The notes: generated by a model not told the origin, from the letters alone. A DNA stretch of 64,000 nt from Uranotaenia lowii (GCF_029784155.1 NC_073692.1:325719406-325783405), one strand, 5' to 3'. Counted from the stretch's first letter, positions 8,501 to 19,390 are shown. A program made the numbers and translations.

Positions 8501-10871
8501 GATGCATCCGAAACCGTAGAATGATCGAAATCATGTCATCCTGAACAGTTGGACCCTTCAGCAGCAAATCGTTGAGGCTAAAACCCGAAGTGGTTTTGCA
8601 GGAACCGTCGAACACTACTCGCAGCTTCGTAGAAGAACTGTCCGGCTTGAAAACAGCATGATGTGGCAAATAGAAATGGCGACCCGGAGCATCCTCGACA
8701 GCATCAACCAATTTCATATGTCCAAGCGCAAGATATTCGGACATGAACGAGGAATATTGTGCCTTGAGATCGGAATTCTGCTCAAGACGTTTTTCGAGGC
8801 AATAGAATCGACGAACGGCGATAGCACGCGAATTTCCCAGCTGACCGATGAGTTCCGGTTTTTTGGGCAGACTGACGATGTAACGCCCGGAATCATCCCT
8901 GCGAGTTGTTGATTCGAAGTGGTTCTCACAAAGGCGCTCCTCCACTGACAACGTAGAATTATTCTGACACATTTCAAGCTCCCAAAATCGGCTAACGCTC
9001 TGTTCAAGATCGTGGAACGTCGACAAGTTACAATGGACCCGAACTTCATCCGCATTGGAACCGCTGTCGTGAAAACCGGATACGAGCCAACCAAACACCG
9101 AATTCTGGAGCATTGGTTTTCCGTCGCCAAGTTTGGAGTGACCGCTTCGCAAGAGCTCGAAGAAAACCCGTGCACCAATCACCATATCGATGGGACCACG
9201 CGTAGCAAACGATGGATCGGCGAGACGAATATTCTCCGGAATGGCCCAATCGTTAACATCGATGGTGCAAGTTGGAAGATCGCTGGTCACCTTATCCATC
9301 ACAATAAACTCCAGCGGAACTCGGAAGTTGTTGAACCGTGAGGCAACCGTAGCGACAGTCGAAAACAGCGAAACTGCAGAAATATTTCCACCAATGCCAG
9401 CGATCTCTGTGTTACCAGGAGTCTTCCGCGAATTCAGAAGACGACGAAACCTTTCAGTCATGAGATTCGGCTGCGAAGCGCTATCAAGCAGAACTCGAGC
9501 GAGGAACGAAGTACCCTTTGGACCGAGAACTTTGACAACAGCAGTGGCGAGAAATACTTGGTTCGAAGGGGAGAGGTCGAGACGTTTGGTCCCCGAGTGC
9601 GTATTGGCGGAGAGGCTGAGAGGAACAGGAAGCGAACTATCGACACCAGCGAAATTGGAAACGGAAGGCTGCTTCGGAACTTGATTTGTGCCGGATCCTC
9701 TTGCTTTATCCACATCTGGATTGTGTAGTAGCGTGTGATGCTTGGTTCCGCATACTCGGCAGGCTCCGTACTTGCAGGTAGCGAACGAATGCTTTCCAAA
9801 GAGGCAGTTGACACACAATCCAGATTTTTTCACGATCGCAGTACGTTGAGTAACCGGCATGTGTTTGAACTGCTCGCAGAAATACAAACGATGTCCCTTC
9901 CCGCACGCCGCACAGTTGTCGTTGGATTTGACGTCGGTAGCAGCATTCACGCTCTGGAGATTGGGTCTGGAGTCACGCACTGGTCGATCGGACTGCAACG
10001 TCTCTAGCTCCATCACGTACTCACGGATAAAATTGATCAGCTCGTCGTAGGTCGGCATCTTTTTTTTATCCGCTGCTCGCTGCCACTCGCGAAGCGTGTT
10101 GTGATCCAGCCGCGCTGACACCATGTGCACCAGAAGTGAACTCCAGCCTTTCGTGTTCTCGCCCAGCTTCTCCAAAACTCCTAAGTTGTTCTCGAAGTCG
10201 CCGACCAAACTTGTCAATTCCCGGGGACATTCCTTGCGCACCTTTTCCACTTTGAACAACGCCTCAATGTGACTGCGTACCAGGATGTTCAAGTTCTGAT
10301 ACCGATCAGTCAACATTTTCAGCGCCACTGAATAATTGTTACCCGTTACAGACATTTTCTCAACAAGTTTCAATGCCTCTCCTCGAAGAGTCGACTTGAG
10401 GTAGTGAAACTTCTGCACATCTGATAACTCTGCGTTGTTATGTACTAACGAGTCGAACGTGTCGTAGTACGAAAACCACCGTAAAATACTGCCACTGAAT
10501 TCCGGCAGTTTAATATCCGGCAACTTCAGGGCCCGAAAAGAATGACCCGATGAACCTGACAATGGTGCTGGCGTGCGGGGTACCTCTAGCGATGCGTAAA
10601 ACGCTTTAAGCGTGAAGTAATCCTCCTCAAAAGCAGCCATATCCTTGGGGAAATCTATCTCAGTATTTTCCTCCTCCTCAAGGCTCTCAAGATTCAATGA
10701 GGCTTGGCAAAATTTCTTATAATTACTCTCAAGAGCATTTTTTCGAGCTAAAGCTTGCTCAACTTGCGTATCCGGATCGAAATTTTGCATGAAATTCATG
10801 GCTCGTTCCATTGAATCTCGAGCCTGGCGATAAATCACCAAGTTTTTCTTAAACTCCACTTCTTTCTTCAT
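5508..10871 (-). CDS. BEL/Pao gag-pol polyprotein, 1787 aa, uninterrupted
   Basis: A single frame encodes all retrotransposon functions. The gag part (DUF1759-type) begins with coiled-coil-like acidic sequence and LKLPDIKLPEFSG near residue 115. Three zinc knuckles follow at about 320-385 (CAACGKGHRLYFC, CVNCLFGKHSFATC, CRVCGTKHH). The aspartic protease has LLDSASQ near 460, with Ala where Gly is common. Reverse transcriptase has RVVFDGS near 753 and YVDD near 873. RNase H starts with HGFADAS near 1047. Integrase has an HX4H...CX2C zinc site near 1367-1402 and core residues GVDFMGP (1437), CDNATNF (1502) and WEACVKS (1555). A BEL-type C-terminal domain with KWPIARV follows, then an acidic tail. 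An in-frame TAA two codons upstream fixes the start. Length is in the usual BEL range. Confidence 0.96.
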   Translation of the reverse strand: MKKEVEFKKNLVIYRQARDSMERAMNFMQNFDPDTQVEQALARKNALESNYKKFCQASLNLESLEEEENTEIDFPKDMAAFEEDYFTLKAFYASLEVPRTPAPLSGSSGHSFRALKLPDIKLPEFSGSILRWFSYYDTFDSLVHNNAELSDVQKFHYLKSTLRGEALKLVEKMSVTGNNYSVALKMLTDRYQNLNILVRSHIEALFKVEKVRKECPRELTSLVGDFENNLGVLEKLGENTKGWSSLLVHMVSARLDHNTLREWQRAADKKKMPTYDELINFIREYVMELETLQSDRPVRDSRPNLQSVNAATDVKSNDNCAACGKGHRLYFCEQFKHMPVTQRTAIVKKSGLCVNCLFGKHSFATCKYGACRVCGTKHHTLLHNPDVDKARGSGTNQVPKQPSVSNFAGVDSSLPVPLSLSANTHSGTKRLDLSPSNQVFLATAVVKVLGPKGTSFLARVLLDSASQPNLMTERFRRLLNSRKTPGNTEIAGIGGNISAVSLFSTVATVASRFNNFRVPLEFIVMDKVTSDLPTCTIDVNDWAIPENIRLADPSFATRGPIDMVIGARVFFELLRSGHSKLGDGKPMLQNSVFGWLVSGFHDSGSNADEVRVHCNLSTFHDLEQSVSRFWELEMCQNNSTLSVEERLCENHFESTTRRDDSGRYIVSLPKKPELIGQLGNSRAIAVRRFYCLEKRLEQNSDLKAQYSSFMSEYLALGHMKLVDAVEDAPGRHFYLPHHAVFKPDSSSTKLRVVFDGSCKTTSGFSLNDLLLKGPTVQDDMISIILRFRMHPVVVTADVTKMYRQIWVAEEDRAYQRILWRESSSEPLRTYELTTVTYGTTTAPYLATRCLQQIADDEAQKFPKAVPVVKQGFYVDDVMRGFDTVEEAVTAIRETSLMLNSCGFPLCKYASNVSEVVEQFPAELREQASVLELDRSSPIKALGLFWKLTSDELLFKVPEWPDVPSTKRNILSHICSLFDPLGLVGPVIVRAKMLIQLLWEMQLGWDDPVPTSISDQWMEISSQLPILSQLSIPRFVLTEKLATLELHGFADASLRAYGACIYLRSISASGAVTVRLMTAKSRVAPTEKRRPTLARLELCASLRLANLQNQLLESLQLQCPRFLWSDSTITLHWISRDPSNWNSFVANRVSQIQQLTETATWLHVPTEDNPADHISRGLTPESIVGNELWWNGPKWLLRPPQHWPASAYSWKTQPPPEVDTEKRKAVPISAVCTHQESWTRETLGYFDSYYRLLRIIALCKRFMNNCKLLEHARTVGFLAPSEIRSAELSLLQCVQLEEFAEDHKRLRQGSTVSQKSPLLKLRPFMDQNEQLIRVGGRLKNAPIPFDRKYPFLIPKKHFITDLIFLDAHEETLHAGPSHLLAAVRRRYWPIDGPNKARNTVHQCIVCFRNKPRFAQQVMAHLPAVRVTPSLPFISTGVDFMGPVYLKPPRKQGPIKSYICVFVCMVTKAAHLELVMSLTSDAFIAALKRFCSRRRRPSDIYCDNATNFVGAKNQLEELRVLFLSQRHQSEIARTTARMGIAFHFIPPRSPTFGGLWEACVKSVKHHLHRVTLDVLQTQEEMTTTVAQIEACLNSRPLTPRSNDPTDLEALTPGHFLIGGPILALPEPNLTSLPSNHLSRWQDQQRVLQTLWDRWYAEYLPTLQRLQKWPGKHPNLAVGDMVLVEDNNLPPTKWPIARVLKTIVGDDACGRVADVLCDGNQIRRCSIRKMCPLPHCEASTVTESERQPSAPSCTPQPSPTIDLQAPSTLPAAAQLLAPNSEIGSDDDNDE

Positions 10872-11604
10872 CGCTTAGCGGAAAAAATTAAAAAAAAACC
10901 GCAAAATACCGAAAAAATATTTTTTTTTGTTTTCAAATATTTTCCAGTGGTACTGAGAGGGTTAAATTACCCGAAAAATCGATAATCGCAATCGATCCGC
11001 AAAAATTCAAAAATAAAAAAAACTTTCAAAAATATTTTTGAATTGGGCACTTTTTGTGCTACTGGGACTTGAAGGGTTAATAGTGAGCTCTAAATTGATC
11101 TTCTATGGCCTACAGCAATGGCCGACGAACAATATTCGATGATCAAAAAATATCCGAAACATGCACCAATTGTGCTAACTTTTCACGTGGAACCGTTTCC
11201 GGCTAAAGAATAGTGGGCATATGACTTACCGGACCGGTCCAACCTACGGTTTGTTGATGTTGACAAATCGGAAAAAAATCACCCGGGATGTTTCCAACGA
11301 AGTTCGAAATGTTCCGTCGGATGTCGAATTTCCCAAAAAAAGCCTCAATCACGCACTCGGGACCGATGACCAACCCCCCTGGAAGTCGAAAACAAGTAAG
11401 TAAATTTGTATACGAACTACCAAAATGTACTGGAACGATGATTCCTTTCAGGATTGCTGTTGGTTCCGCGGTGATTGATTGCTGCTGCTGCTGGTGCTGA
11501 TGAGCAAATTAATTGCTTCTGCTGCTGCTGATGAATTGTTTGCACTTTCTGCTGCTGATGAACGTCGAAAAGTTCCCGCAGGCCTGGCAGGTACGTGTGC
11601 AGTT
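10872..11604 (-). other. BEL 5' leader
   Basis: Sequence between the primer site and the gag-pol start on the minus strand, without a long ORF. CAG-type triplet repeats (plus strand GCTGCTGCTG) lie at 11480-11540. It would carry packaging or dimerisation signals, but none is recognisable. Confidence 0.6.
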
Positions 11605-11623
11605 CAATCCGGGTGAAGGACCA
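11605..11623 (-). other. Primer binding site-like sequence, partial match to tRNA-Tyr
   Basis: On the element's strand the sequence directly after the 5' LTR is TGGTCCTTCACCCGGATTG. The first nine bases are complementary to the 3' end of insect tRNA-Tyr (CTCGAAGGACCA), and CCGGAT follows one base out of register. The second BEL element has the exact tRNA-Tyr complement, so the same primer is likely, with imperfect pairing here. Confidence 0.6.
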
Positions 11624-12177
11624 TGTACGGACGCAGGATTCCGTTAGTAGTGTCCCACGAAATTGGGTCCCAAACGGCTGACGAAAACGGGTTAGCAGCA
11701 GGCAACTATGGTCATCGAATAGACCAGCGATGGCGGAGCAGAACAAAAGGCCGAGAACTGATGAACTTTCGGGTGATAAAAAAGCACGTCCGTTGCGCGC
11801 GAATAGGTTTGAAAAGTGATTTTTATTGAAGCATAAAAAAATATATCTACATGTCACTTATACACTAGTATTGGAATTCACTTATCACTTTTTCGTCATG
11901 TTTTTTCTCACTCTTAAATCTATGGTGTGAGTGTGCAGTGTTGGCAATTCAATGTTTTGTGTTGTGTGTTGTGTGAAATTGTGTTTGGTGAAATTCATGT
12001 TTTATGTGTACTATTTACAAAGAATTTCTTCCCTTATGTCTATTTCACTTGACATTTTTTCGTATTATTTCGTAATTTTCGTATTTCTTCGTATTTTGTT
12101 TGTAATTCATTGATGTCTTCGTATTTTATCGTTATTAATTCTTCTGGACCGCTGTTCGTTGTGACTGCGCCGGAACA
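11624..12177 (-). repeat. BEL element 5' LTR
   Basis: A 554-bp direct repeat of 4865-5418, apparently identical. It is bordered on the right by CAAAT, the second copy of the target duplication. It contains the same antisense polyadenylation signal and AAATACGAA repeats. Confidence 0.95.
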
Positions 12178-12182
12178 CAAAT

Positions 12183-13054
12183 TAAAAAAAAACTTAGTTT
12201 CTAACTTTTGTCCTTTCTAAGACCAAATTTCCATTTTTCTATAAGTTTCTTATTGATTTTTCAAGCAATCACCCATTTCCCAACCTGTACTTTGGCAATA
12301 AAAGCTTCCAATGATGAACTGAACATGTTGTTTTATAAATATATGAAGCAATTATTGTAAACTTCAGAAATGAACTATTTCAGTCTTTTAGTTTGATAAC
12401 TGGACAAAATAAAAAATGATTTGATCTCTGACTTTGATCGCTGGTACGGTACTCTTGAAATAAAATTGATATTCTTCATTATATCAAATTAAATTAAATC
12501 ATCAAGTAGGTACGTGTTTCGAATAAATTCTCTGAAGTTCAAAATGGATTTTTCTCCAAATCAAGATTTCACAATTCATTTGTGATTAGATATTTCTTGA
12601 AATTCAAAATTTTCCAGCGGAATTTTTCAATCAAGCCTTCAATTAAAAATGAAGAAAAGGAATGTTAATTAAGATGATTAAAAAACAAAAATTAGTATAG
12701 TTTTGTTAAACAATTTAAATCATGATTAGTTTCTTATCTTGTCTGAAATTGATTTTAGAATTCGAATTTAGTTTCTTTTTGAATCTGGGTTAAAATTAAT
12801 GAATTTTATTTCTATTATTCTAATGCCCGAAACTTTAAACTCTGGTTTTATTCAAAATTTTGAATCGCATTCGTTGTCTGTGTTTTCTGAAATATTGATG
12901 TTAGATTTGTAAACTTGATTGCTTCATATTTATCTTTAAGCAATTGTCTAGTTCAGAATAAGGAACATTATTTTCAAAAATTTATTGATGATTTGCCGGA
13001 AATAGCAATGATTCAAAATTTTTAAAATCTTGATTTTGAATTTGGAATTTAAAA
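12183..13054. other. AT-rich non-coding DNA
   Basis: No ORF, splice pattern or clear repeat boundary seen. It was contiguous with the sequence left of 4860 before the BEL insertion. Confidence 0.5.
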
Positions 13055-13093
13055 CCCCCCTCCCCCCATGAGCGGGTCCTTCGCACGGGCCTG
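13055..13093 (-). repeat. Right-end fragment of the CAGGGCCGTAGGAA hAT-like family
   Basis: Reverse-strand reading is CAGGCCCGTGCGAAGGACCC, then GCTCATGGGGGGAGGGGGG. It matches the terminal block of the element at 22531-24132 (CAGGGCCGTAGGAAGAACC, then CATGGGAGGGGGG). No partner end is visible upstream, so it is a fragment or a degraded copy. Confidence 0.6.
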
Positions 13094-14055
13094 ATGCTAT
13101 GTGTGTGGGTGTGTATGTTTTTTCAATATTTACAATAGAATTTCAAGTTTTTAATTTTATTCCGTTTCGTATTGATCATTTGAAAAATCACAAATTTTCC
13201 AACCTTAAAATTCATGGTAGTTATAAACTTCATGTGATGTTTAATGATGTAATATTATAACTTTATATATAAACTTTTTATTATCAACTTAAAAAAAAAA
13301 GTTTTTTATTCGCTAATTTTTAATTTTCTTAAATATTTTCTTTGTTTTATCAAATTAAATTCATTCATCAACTTTGTGTTTTGAACAAATTTTGTGGGGT
13401 TTAAAATGGTTGTTTTTCTTATCAAGAATTCGGGTTTTATATCGTGATAAAAAGTTTTTCAAATTCAAGATATTACAGCGAAAATGTTCAATCAATCTTC
13501 CATTAAAATTATGAAAAGAAATGCAAAATTAGATGAATAATAATTAACAAAAAATATCATTTTTCGAACCTATTTTTAACTATTGGTTTATTTCTGAGTC
13601 TGATCTTATCTGAAATTTATCTTAGGTTTCGGATTTAATATTATGTATTCTATTTCTGTGCACACTTATCAGCGCTTTCATGTCCTTCGCTTATTAGCAG
13701 TGATGAATACCACCCTTGAAAAAGTCAGCCCATTTTTGAAGCCTAGTAACTTCTTCATCTTAACTCTAATCAAAATGCAGTTTTGAGATGAAATATTTTC
13801 CATAATTTTTTAATTTGGGCTTTCAGAAAAACTGTATTCAAAAGAAATCGACCGAAGGGAACCAAAATTATTGATGAAAAATTGTTTTTTTCATGTTTCT
13901 CCCTAACAAAATGTCTCAAAATCCCATACAAATTTCAGGTTCGTTGAGCGACCCCTTCCCGTGATCCAATCTGACCCAAATTTGGTATAAAATCTTGTAC
14001 TAGGCATAGGATCAATTTTATCCTGCAAGGTTTTGAATTTCCCATACAAATTTGG
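13094..14055. other. AT-rich DNA with short direct repeats
   Basis: Non-coding. TCCCATACAAATTT occurs at 13922-13935 and again at 14040-14053 with a moderately GC-rich stretch between, perhaps a small unidentified repeat abutting the RTE-like remnant. Confidence 0.4.
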
Positions 14056-14059
14056 GGCA

Positions 14060-16215
14060 GTCTAGTAATGGGTCAACCAAATTAGCCGCCCGCTTACCAT
14101 ATGCGGAGCTTGAAAAGGCAGTTAAACGAGCTTGTAGACAAAACAAGAGAGCCTGGTTAAACTCCCTAGCCGAAGAAGAAGAAAAAGCCGGGACATTTCT
14201 TACCGCCTCACAGTGGTCCAATTTCCAAAAAAAACATGGCAAAAAGTATGTTTTCACCATTTTTGCCTCTGAAACTAACTAAAATTGTTCAATAACCATA
14301 TTTTCACTGAAAATAATTTACCCAACAAAAAAAAATCGTATTTTATATGAAAAAATTGGAAAACAGGAAAAATTGGTTCCAGTGTTAAATGTTCTAACAG
14401 CTTGCATAAAAATGTCTCATATCTTAGAAAGGTTCATAGGAGCAAGGATCCACTAAAATTTAAAACAAATAAAATCAAATCAAATCAGTTACATGAATTC
14501 ATGATGTGGTGCAGAACATTTTGTTTTTCAATTTTTTATTTAGTGTTTTCTTTTTTACTTATCAATATAAATATTATTTGTAAGATTAGAGTTTTTTTTT
14601 ACATTTTCGCAAATATTTATCAAAATTTTGAAATAAATGGAATTCTTTTTTTCTTCAATATCATTTTTTCTGTAAATGGTTGTTTTCATCAATTAACAGT
14701 TCTTGTCAATTTTTAATGAAAATAAAAATCCTTTCATGATTTTATTTTCATATTCTACTGATAATTTTATTTCTAAAAAACTGTTAATGTTTTTATGTAT
14801 TTTTAATGTTCAAATTAGTTTAATGAATTTTGATCAGCAAATAGGTTCTATAATTTGATCAAAATCAGTAGAGTATTTGAAAAACCGAGATTTAACCGGT
14901 CTTTGAAAGTTATTTCTGATAACTTTGGAAAACTAATAACTGATAATACACAAAAATTTGTATTGCCATTGCTTTGAAAGATTATGCGGATGTTTTTAAA
15001 TGAATTTTCGAGAAAACAATCTAGTTCGTGATCCGAAAGCTTATTTGCTCAGAAGTCAAATTTGAAGAAAAAGTGCTGCTACTTTTCGAAACTGTTCTCC
15101 AAAAATGGCAAAAATGGGCAGCCCAATTTGCAATATGTTGTAGTTCAGAAATGTGGGAATCTATCCCCCATAAAATTAGAGTGGAGTTATGTGGAGTTTT
15201 TTTTTAATCTTTAGTTAAAGTTAAAAAACTTTGAAACTTTTATCGTTTTTTGTGAATGAATAACATATAAAAACTTTCAACTTTATCCAAAAAGACTGAC
15301 TTTTATTCAAATATGTGTAAAATATGCCTAGCAAAAATATAAAAATTATTGCATAGCAAAATACATTCATGATTTTATTATATATTCGATATTCATTGTA
15401 AGCAAATTATTGTGAAATTTTTCAACAAAATTTAAATTTTCCCTAGCATTTCTTTAAGAACTCTTAAACGAGTAAACTTATGACAATCATCTTCATGGTT
15501 TCGTGTAGCCTACAAGTGCCGGAACACGGTGAAATATATGGATAGATAATCTTGACCGCTTCAAAAATCAACTTTCTGCCAGCATTTGGATCACTGTGTG
15601 TCTTGGTGGTGAAAGGACTAGTGTTAGAATGCCGCTAAAAGACCGAACATGTCAGTTATTGACCGATCGAACAGATCAGCTCAAACGATGGACTGATCAC
15701 TTCGAACAACTTTCCCGAGTCACGAATAGCGATGGCCAACAGAACTCGCAGCTCGAAGCTCCAACTGTAAGTCGCACAAATGGCGTCAACTCGGAGCGCC
15801 TCGAAGCGGCAATCAAAGACATGAAATCCAACAAAGCACCTTGGATCGATTGCATCCCTGCTGAAATACTGAAAGCCGACCCTGCCTTGTCAGCACAAAT
15901 GTTGCACCGTCTTTTCGCTGACATCTGGGATACTGCAACATTCCCGGCCGACTGGATGCAGGGTATCCTCGTAAAGGTCCCGAAGAAAGGAGACCTGACA
16001 GAGTGCGGTAACTGGCGAGGCATAACGTTGATCTGTACAACCCTCAAAGTACTCTGCAAAGTGATCCTGAACAGGATCCAGGAGAAAATCGACGCTAAAC
16101 TCCGACGGCAACAAGCTGGATTCCGATCCGTACGATCATGTGTGGACCACATCACAACGCTACGAATAATACTGGAACAAATCAACGAATTCCAGGACTC
16201 TCTTCTGCTGGTGTT
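14060..16215 (+). pseudogene. RTE-like retrotransposon pol remnant, split by a DNA transposon
   Basis: The left part (14090-14205) reads YAELEKAVKRACRQNKRAWL then NSLAEEEEKA, the linker between endonuclease and RT. The right part (15600-16215) reads GGERTSVRMPLKDRT, then QLKRWTDHFEQL, KVPKKGDLTECGNWRGITLI and ILNRIQEKID, the first RT blocks. It stops after LLLVF at 16215, just before the catalytic FVDFEKAFD that is present in the 1.7-3.0 kb copy. Sequence shared with that copy (about 16060-16215) differs at few positions. It is truncated at both ends, has a small deletion in the linker and is split by the element at 14209-15598. Confidence 0.85.
14209..15598. mobile_element. Transib-like non-autonomous transposon
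   Basis: Both ends begin with CACAGTG, the heptamer of RAG recombination signals and the usual start of Transib termini. Left is CACAGTGGTCCAATTTCC followed by an A-rich nonamer-like AAAAAAAAC. Right, reversed, is CACAGTGATCCAAATGCT. Further in, GGCAAAAAGTATGTTTT on the left aligns with GGCAGAAAGTTGATTTTT on the right. Flanking pentamers are CGCCT and TGTCT, which differ only by C-to-T changes and fit Transib's 5-bp GC-rich target duplication. The interior is AT-rich with no transposase. Removing the element plus one pentamer rejoins the retrotransposon frame as ISYRLGGERTS. Confidence 0.72.
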
Positions 16216-17200
16216 CGGTTTGGAGGTTTACAGGCTTAATTCTATGGTTTTTGGGTAGCGATTTCTACTTAGAACATAGTTTACCTTTAAAATGTATGAT
16301 TTTGAATTTTAGTTCAGTTAGCTTATCCATGCATAGTTTTTTTTGTTGAGTCAATCAACCAAACTTTGCTGTACTCATTTATCATTGCTTTGAGAGTGCG
16401 AGGATTTCTTCGATGTATAAAGAAACCCAGTGCCCTTGATGCAATTGATAATTTTATTTTTCGTTCCTTTTTCCATCTCACCTGGCCGGGTCAATCGATT
16501 TGGCAGCCAGTTCCTGCCGAGCCAAATCATTATTCCAAAATCGATGACTCGCCCAGCTGCCCGTCAATGAACCGAGACGCACGTGCTCTTTCATCAACAG
16601 CAGTAATGTAGCAATCAGTCAAAACTGGTAGTCTCCAATGATAACGGGCATCATACCTGTTGTTTCCTTGTTTCGGATTTTTTTTTCGTACAAATATTTA
16701 AAGAGCCATCGAGCCAATGGATGCACGCATTTTCTGGCACCAGGTGTTAACGGTGTTTCCTGGGAGAAATTATCGCCGTTCTTCAGGAATGATACCGGAG
16801 TTAATACTCAACTCAAACACGCACTCAATGGATGTGTGCAGTAAGGTGAGGTTAATGTGATAAATATACGGCACAAGCTAAAAAATAATTTTGGGGGCAT
16901 TTCTTTTGGATATTTTTTGGAAACACGATATCTGCAGATCATTTGCGCTCTATTTTTTTTTCCTGTCTATGCTGCAGCCACTCCCGATTGTTCGAGTTTG
17001 ATGGTTCCGCATCCACTTGACGTTGGATATTAAGTTTGCGGTCGAAAAAATAACGGATACGCATGCATGTGTCCGACGATGACTGGAGCCAACAACAGTC
17101 AGAAAGAAAGTAGCAATGCGACAACAACTCAAGGCGTTTGATTATGTCACTTGAGTTGACGAATCAAACAGGAATATGGGAGAAATTTCGATCGCAAAGT
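16216..17200. other. GC-richer unique block, no coding evidence
   Basis: Stretches at 16470-16620, 16690-16850 and 16960-17170 are clearly less AT-biased than their surroundings and show no family repeats. No ORF with protein-like composition and no convincing exon were seen. They could be conserved intronic or regulatory sequence. Confidence 0.4.
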
Positions 17201-19205
17201 GATTGTTTGGGATTTGGAAGTAGGACTTGTGTTGAAAAATGAGACCATTCGTTGAACTTGAGCAGTTGATAAACTTTAGCATATAACCTTCCTTGCTTTT
17301 GTTTTTGGCTCAGTATAGCGTGCTTTCGTTAAATGAAAAATAAAGTGATAGAATACAGTGTGTTGAAAAAAGTCTCTAAAGCACTATTTTTAACACAAAA
17401 CATAAATAATGGTTCCTTTTTAAGCTTAAGCTAAGTATCTCTCATGTGTTCATGAGTTTAGAAAACCTAATTCTCAAAAATCAATGTCTTAAAATTGTCC
17501 GTAAACTTGTGCTTGAACTGCTTTTACTGCAAAATTTTATTTGAATCATAGCCAAATTTTCAGGGATTATTTCTTTTTTTGCTATTCTATTTTTAATATT
17601 CATGTCAAATTTGACATTAATTTATAAGTTTAGTTTTTATGAAAAAAAAAACATCAGTATTATCATATCTATTAGAGTCTCATTTCTCAGTTAACGTGAA
17701 TTTACGTTTTTTTTAAAGTTCTGGTTGTTGGTAGAAAAACATCTGAATGATCTTGTCTTGGCTTGTGGTCCAACACAAGCTTAGATTTTATATTGATTCT
17801 ACGAAGGGAATTGTTATATACACAGCAAAAGAAAAATCTGAATCTTAAAAACTCAGAAATTGCAAACCTTTAATATGACGTTTAACGTGATATTTTATTG
17901 TAAATTTTTTGGTTGAAAAAAGTTGAAAAAAAGTTGAATCTTTAACAGCACTGAATTCGAATGACATGAATATTACTTGACACGGAACGCGATTATTTGA
18001 TGTTAATTTTCATCACATATGATTGATAATAAAAAGAAGCGTCACATGTGACGGAATTTGAATACTTAACATGTCTTTCAAATTTTACACGTCTGTTGAA
18101 ATTTATAGACGTGTAACATTTAATTTCAACTTGCTCTGAAAATTCCATCATGTGTGATGGAAAAAAGATCGTAATATTATATGTGATATAATTTTACAAA
18201 TATTTTTGGTCACACAAAACTCTTAACAACACTGAATTAGAAATTTATTAAAACGTGATTAGGTCATTGAATTTGAATTTTATCAGTATTACAGTATACT
18301 GAACGTGATAATGTCATGTAAAATTATAAACTGTTAATTACAGGACCGGACAAATGTAAACAGAGTGTCAAGTCAAGTCGTGAATCAAAGTATTTTGTTT
18401 GAGCAGTTTTTCCGCGAGTAAAGTTCCCAAAGATCTTCGAGAAGCAGGGATGCGGTTCTGGAAGCTGCTCCACGTTACTCAACTTTGAATCCGGTACATC
18501 GGAGCAGAAAATAAAAGTGTAAATATGACTACTAATAAAATCATTTATTAGATAAAAAATCTTATTCGTTAATAAAAATTACTTAAATTAATTGTAGAAA
18601 GATTTTATTTTTATTAACAGATGAGAAAATTCCATTATTGGACCATGTTAACAAAAAATAAAATAAAATAAAACAAATTCCAATTTGAAAGTTTTTTTTT
18701 CCTTCATTCAGTGATTTTATGATTAAGGTCATTTGTATTTAACACCTTGCACAAATTTATATCACTTATATTTTACACGTTACAAAATTTTACTTGCGTG
18801 AAATATTCAACTAGCACTGAAAAAGTTCATCATAGGTATATTATGCTTCTTTTTATTTGCATCACATGGGATATGACTTTACAGATTTTTATCGTTGTGT
18901 GTAACTCAGTTGCAAGTCATTTACCTCCTGAGAAAGGTTTCCATAAAAAAATATGTATTTTTGCGAAAAAAAATCTGACTTTCCGTGATTTCACCCAAAA
19001 ATTCTGTGATGGAAACAGCATATAATTTTTTTTAAAAATGTTATGAAAACTGAGTTTTTTTTTTAAATTTTGCTTGAGAAAAATCAATAAACAATATCAA
19101 TCTATTAATTACCACCAGAACAAAATTAAAAACTCGAAATTTATGTTGAAACAGAAATTATAATTTTGAAAATAACTTAAAAAATTTAAAAATTTGTTAA
19201 ATGGA
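17201..19205. other. AT-rich non-coding DNA
   Basis: No gene seen. A perfect palindrome GTCACATGTGAC lies at about 18043, and a less AT-rich patch at 18350-18500 without a recognisable product. AACACTGAATT-like words recur near 17945 and 18225. Confidence 0.45.
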
Positions 19206-19207
19206 GA

Positions 19208-19390
19208 TTTTTTTTTATTATCTGGCGGGTTTACACCAAATTGAGAATTTGGGTAATTTTTACGACTTAAAAACACATGTAATTTTTCAGATTTCTAACC
19301 ATTTTATTTTTCGAGTTAGCCTCGGTTAGATTTTTTTGTAAATAAAAAATAACTTTATTTCAAAGCTCCATAGCTCTTTTATATCTCAAT
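19208..19390 (+). repeat. Dispersed repeat, copy 1 (pairs with 54968-55155)
   Basis: Shares an ordered run of words with 54968-55155: TTATTATCTG, CGACTTAAAAACACATGTA, TTTTTCAGATTTCTAAC, GAGTTAGC-TCGGTTAGATTTTTT, GTAAATAAAAAATAAC and TTTCAAAGCT. Same orientation, no coding potential, boundaries approximate. Confidence 0.75.

Larger units (their letters stand above)
4865..12177 (-). mobile_element. Complete BEL/Pao LTR retrotransposon
   Basis: Two 554-bp direct repeats (4865-5418 and 11624-12177) begin TG and end CA and are flanked by a perfect 5-bp duplication CAAAT (4860-4864, 12178-12182). Transcription direction is minus, so 11624-12177 is the 5' LTR. In order come a primer-binding-site-like sequence, a leader of about 750 nt, a single gag-pol ORF, a purine tract and the 3' LTR. 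I found no difference between the LTRs by eye, implying a very recent insertion. Full domain content and an open frame make this a candidate active element. Confidence 0.96.

Noticed and set aside
13094..13101. Full-length hAT-like copy ending at 13093
   Set aside because: ATGCTATG would be the right flank, but no matching left flank or terminus was found upstream.
18350..18500. Transposase fragment (peptide with GCGSGSCSTLLNF)
   Set aside because: Too short and without a motif I can assign; left as unclassified sequence.
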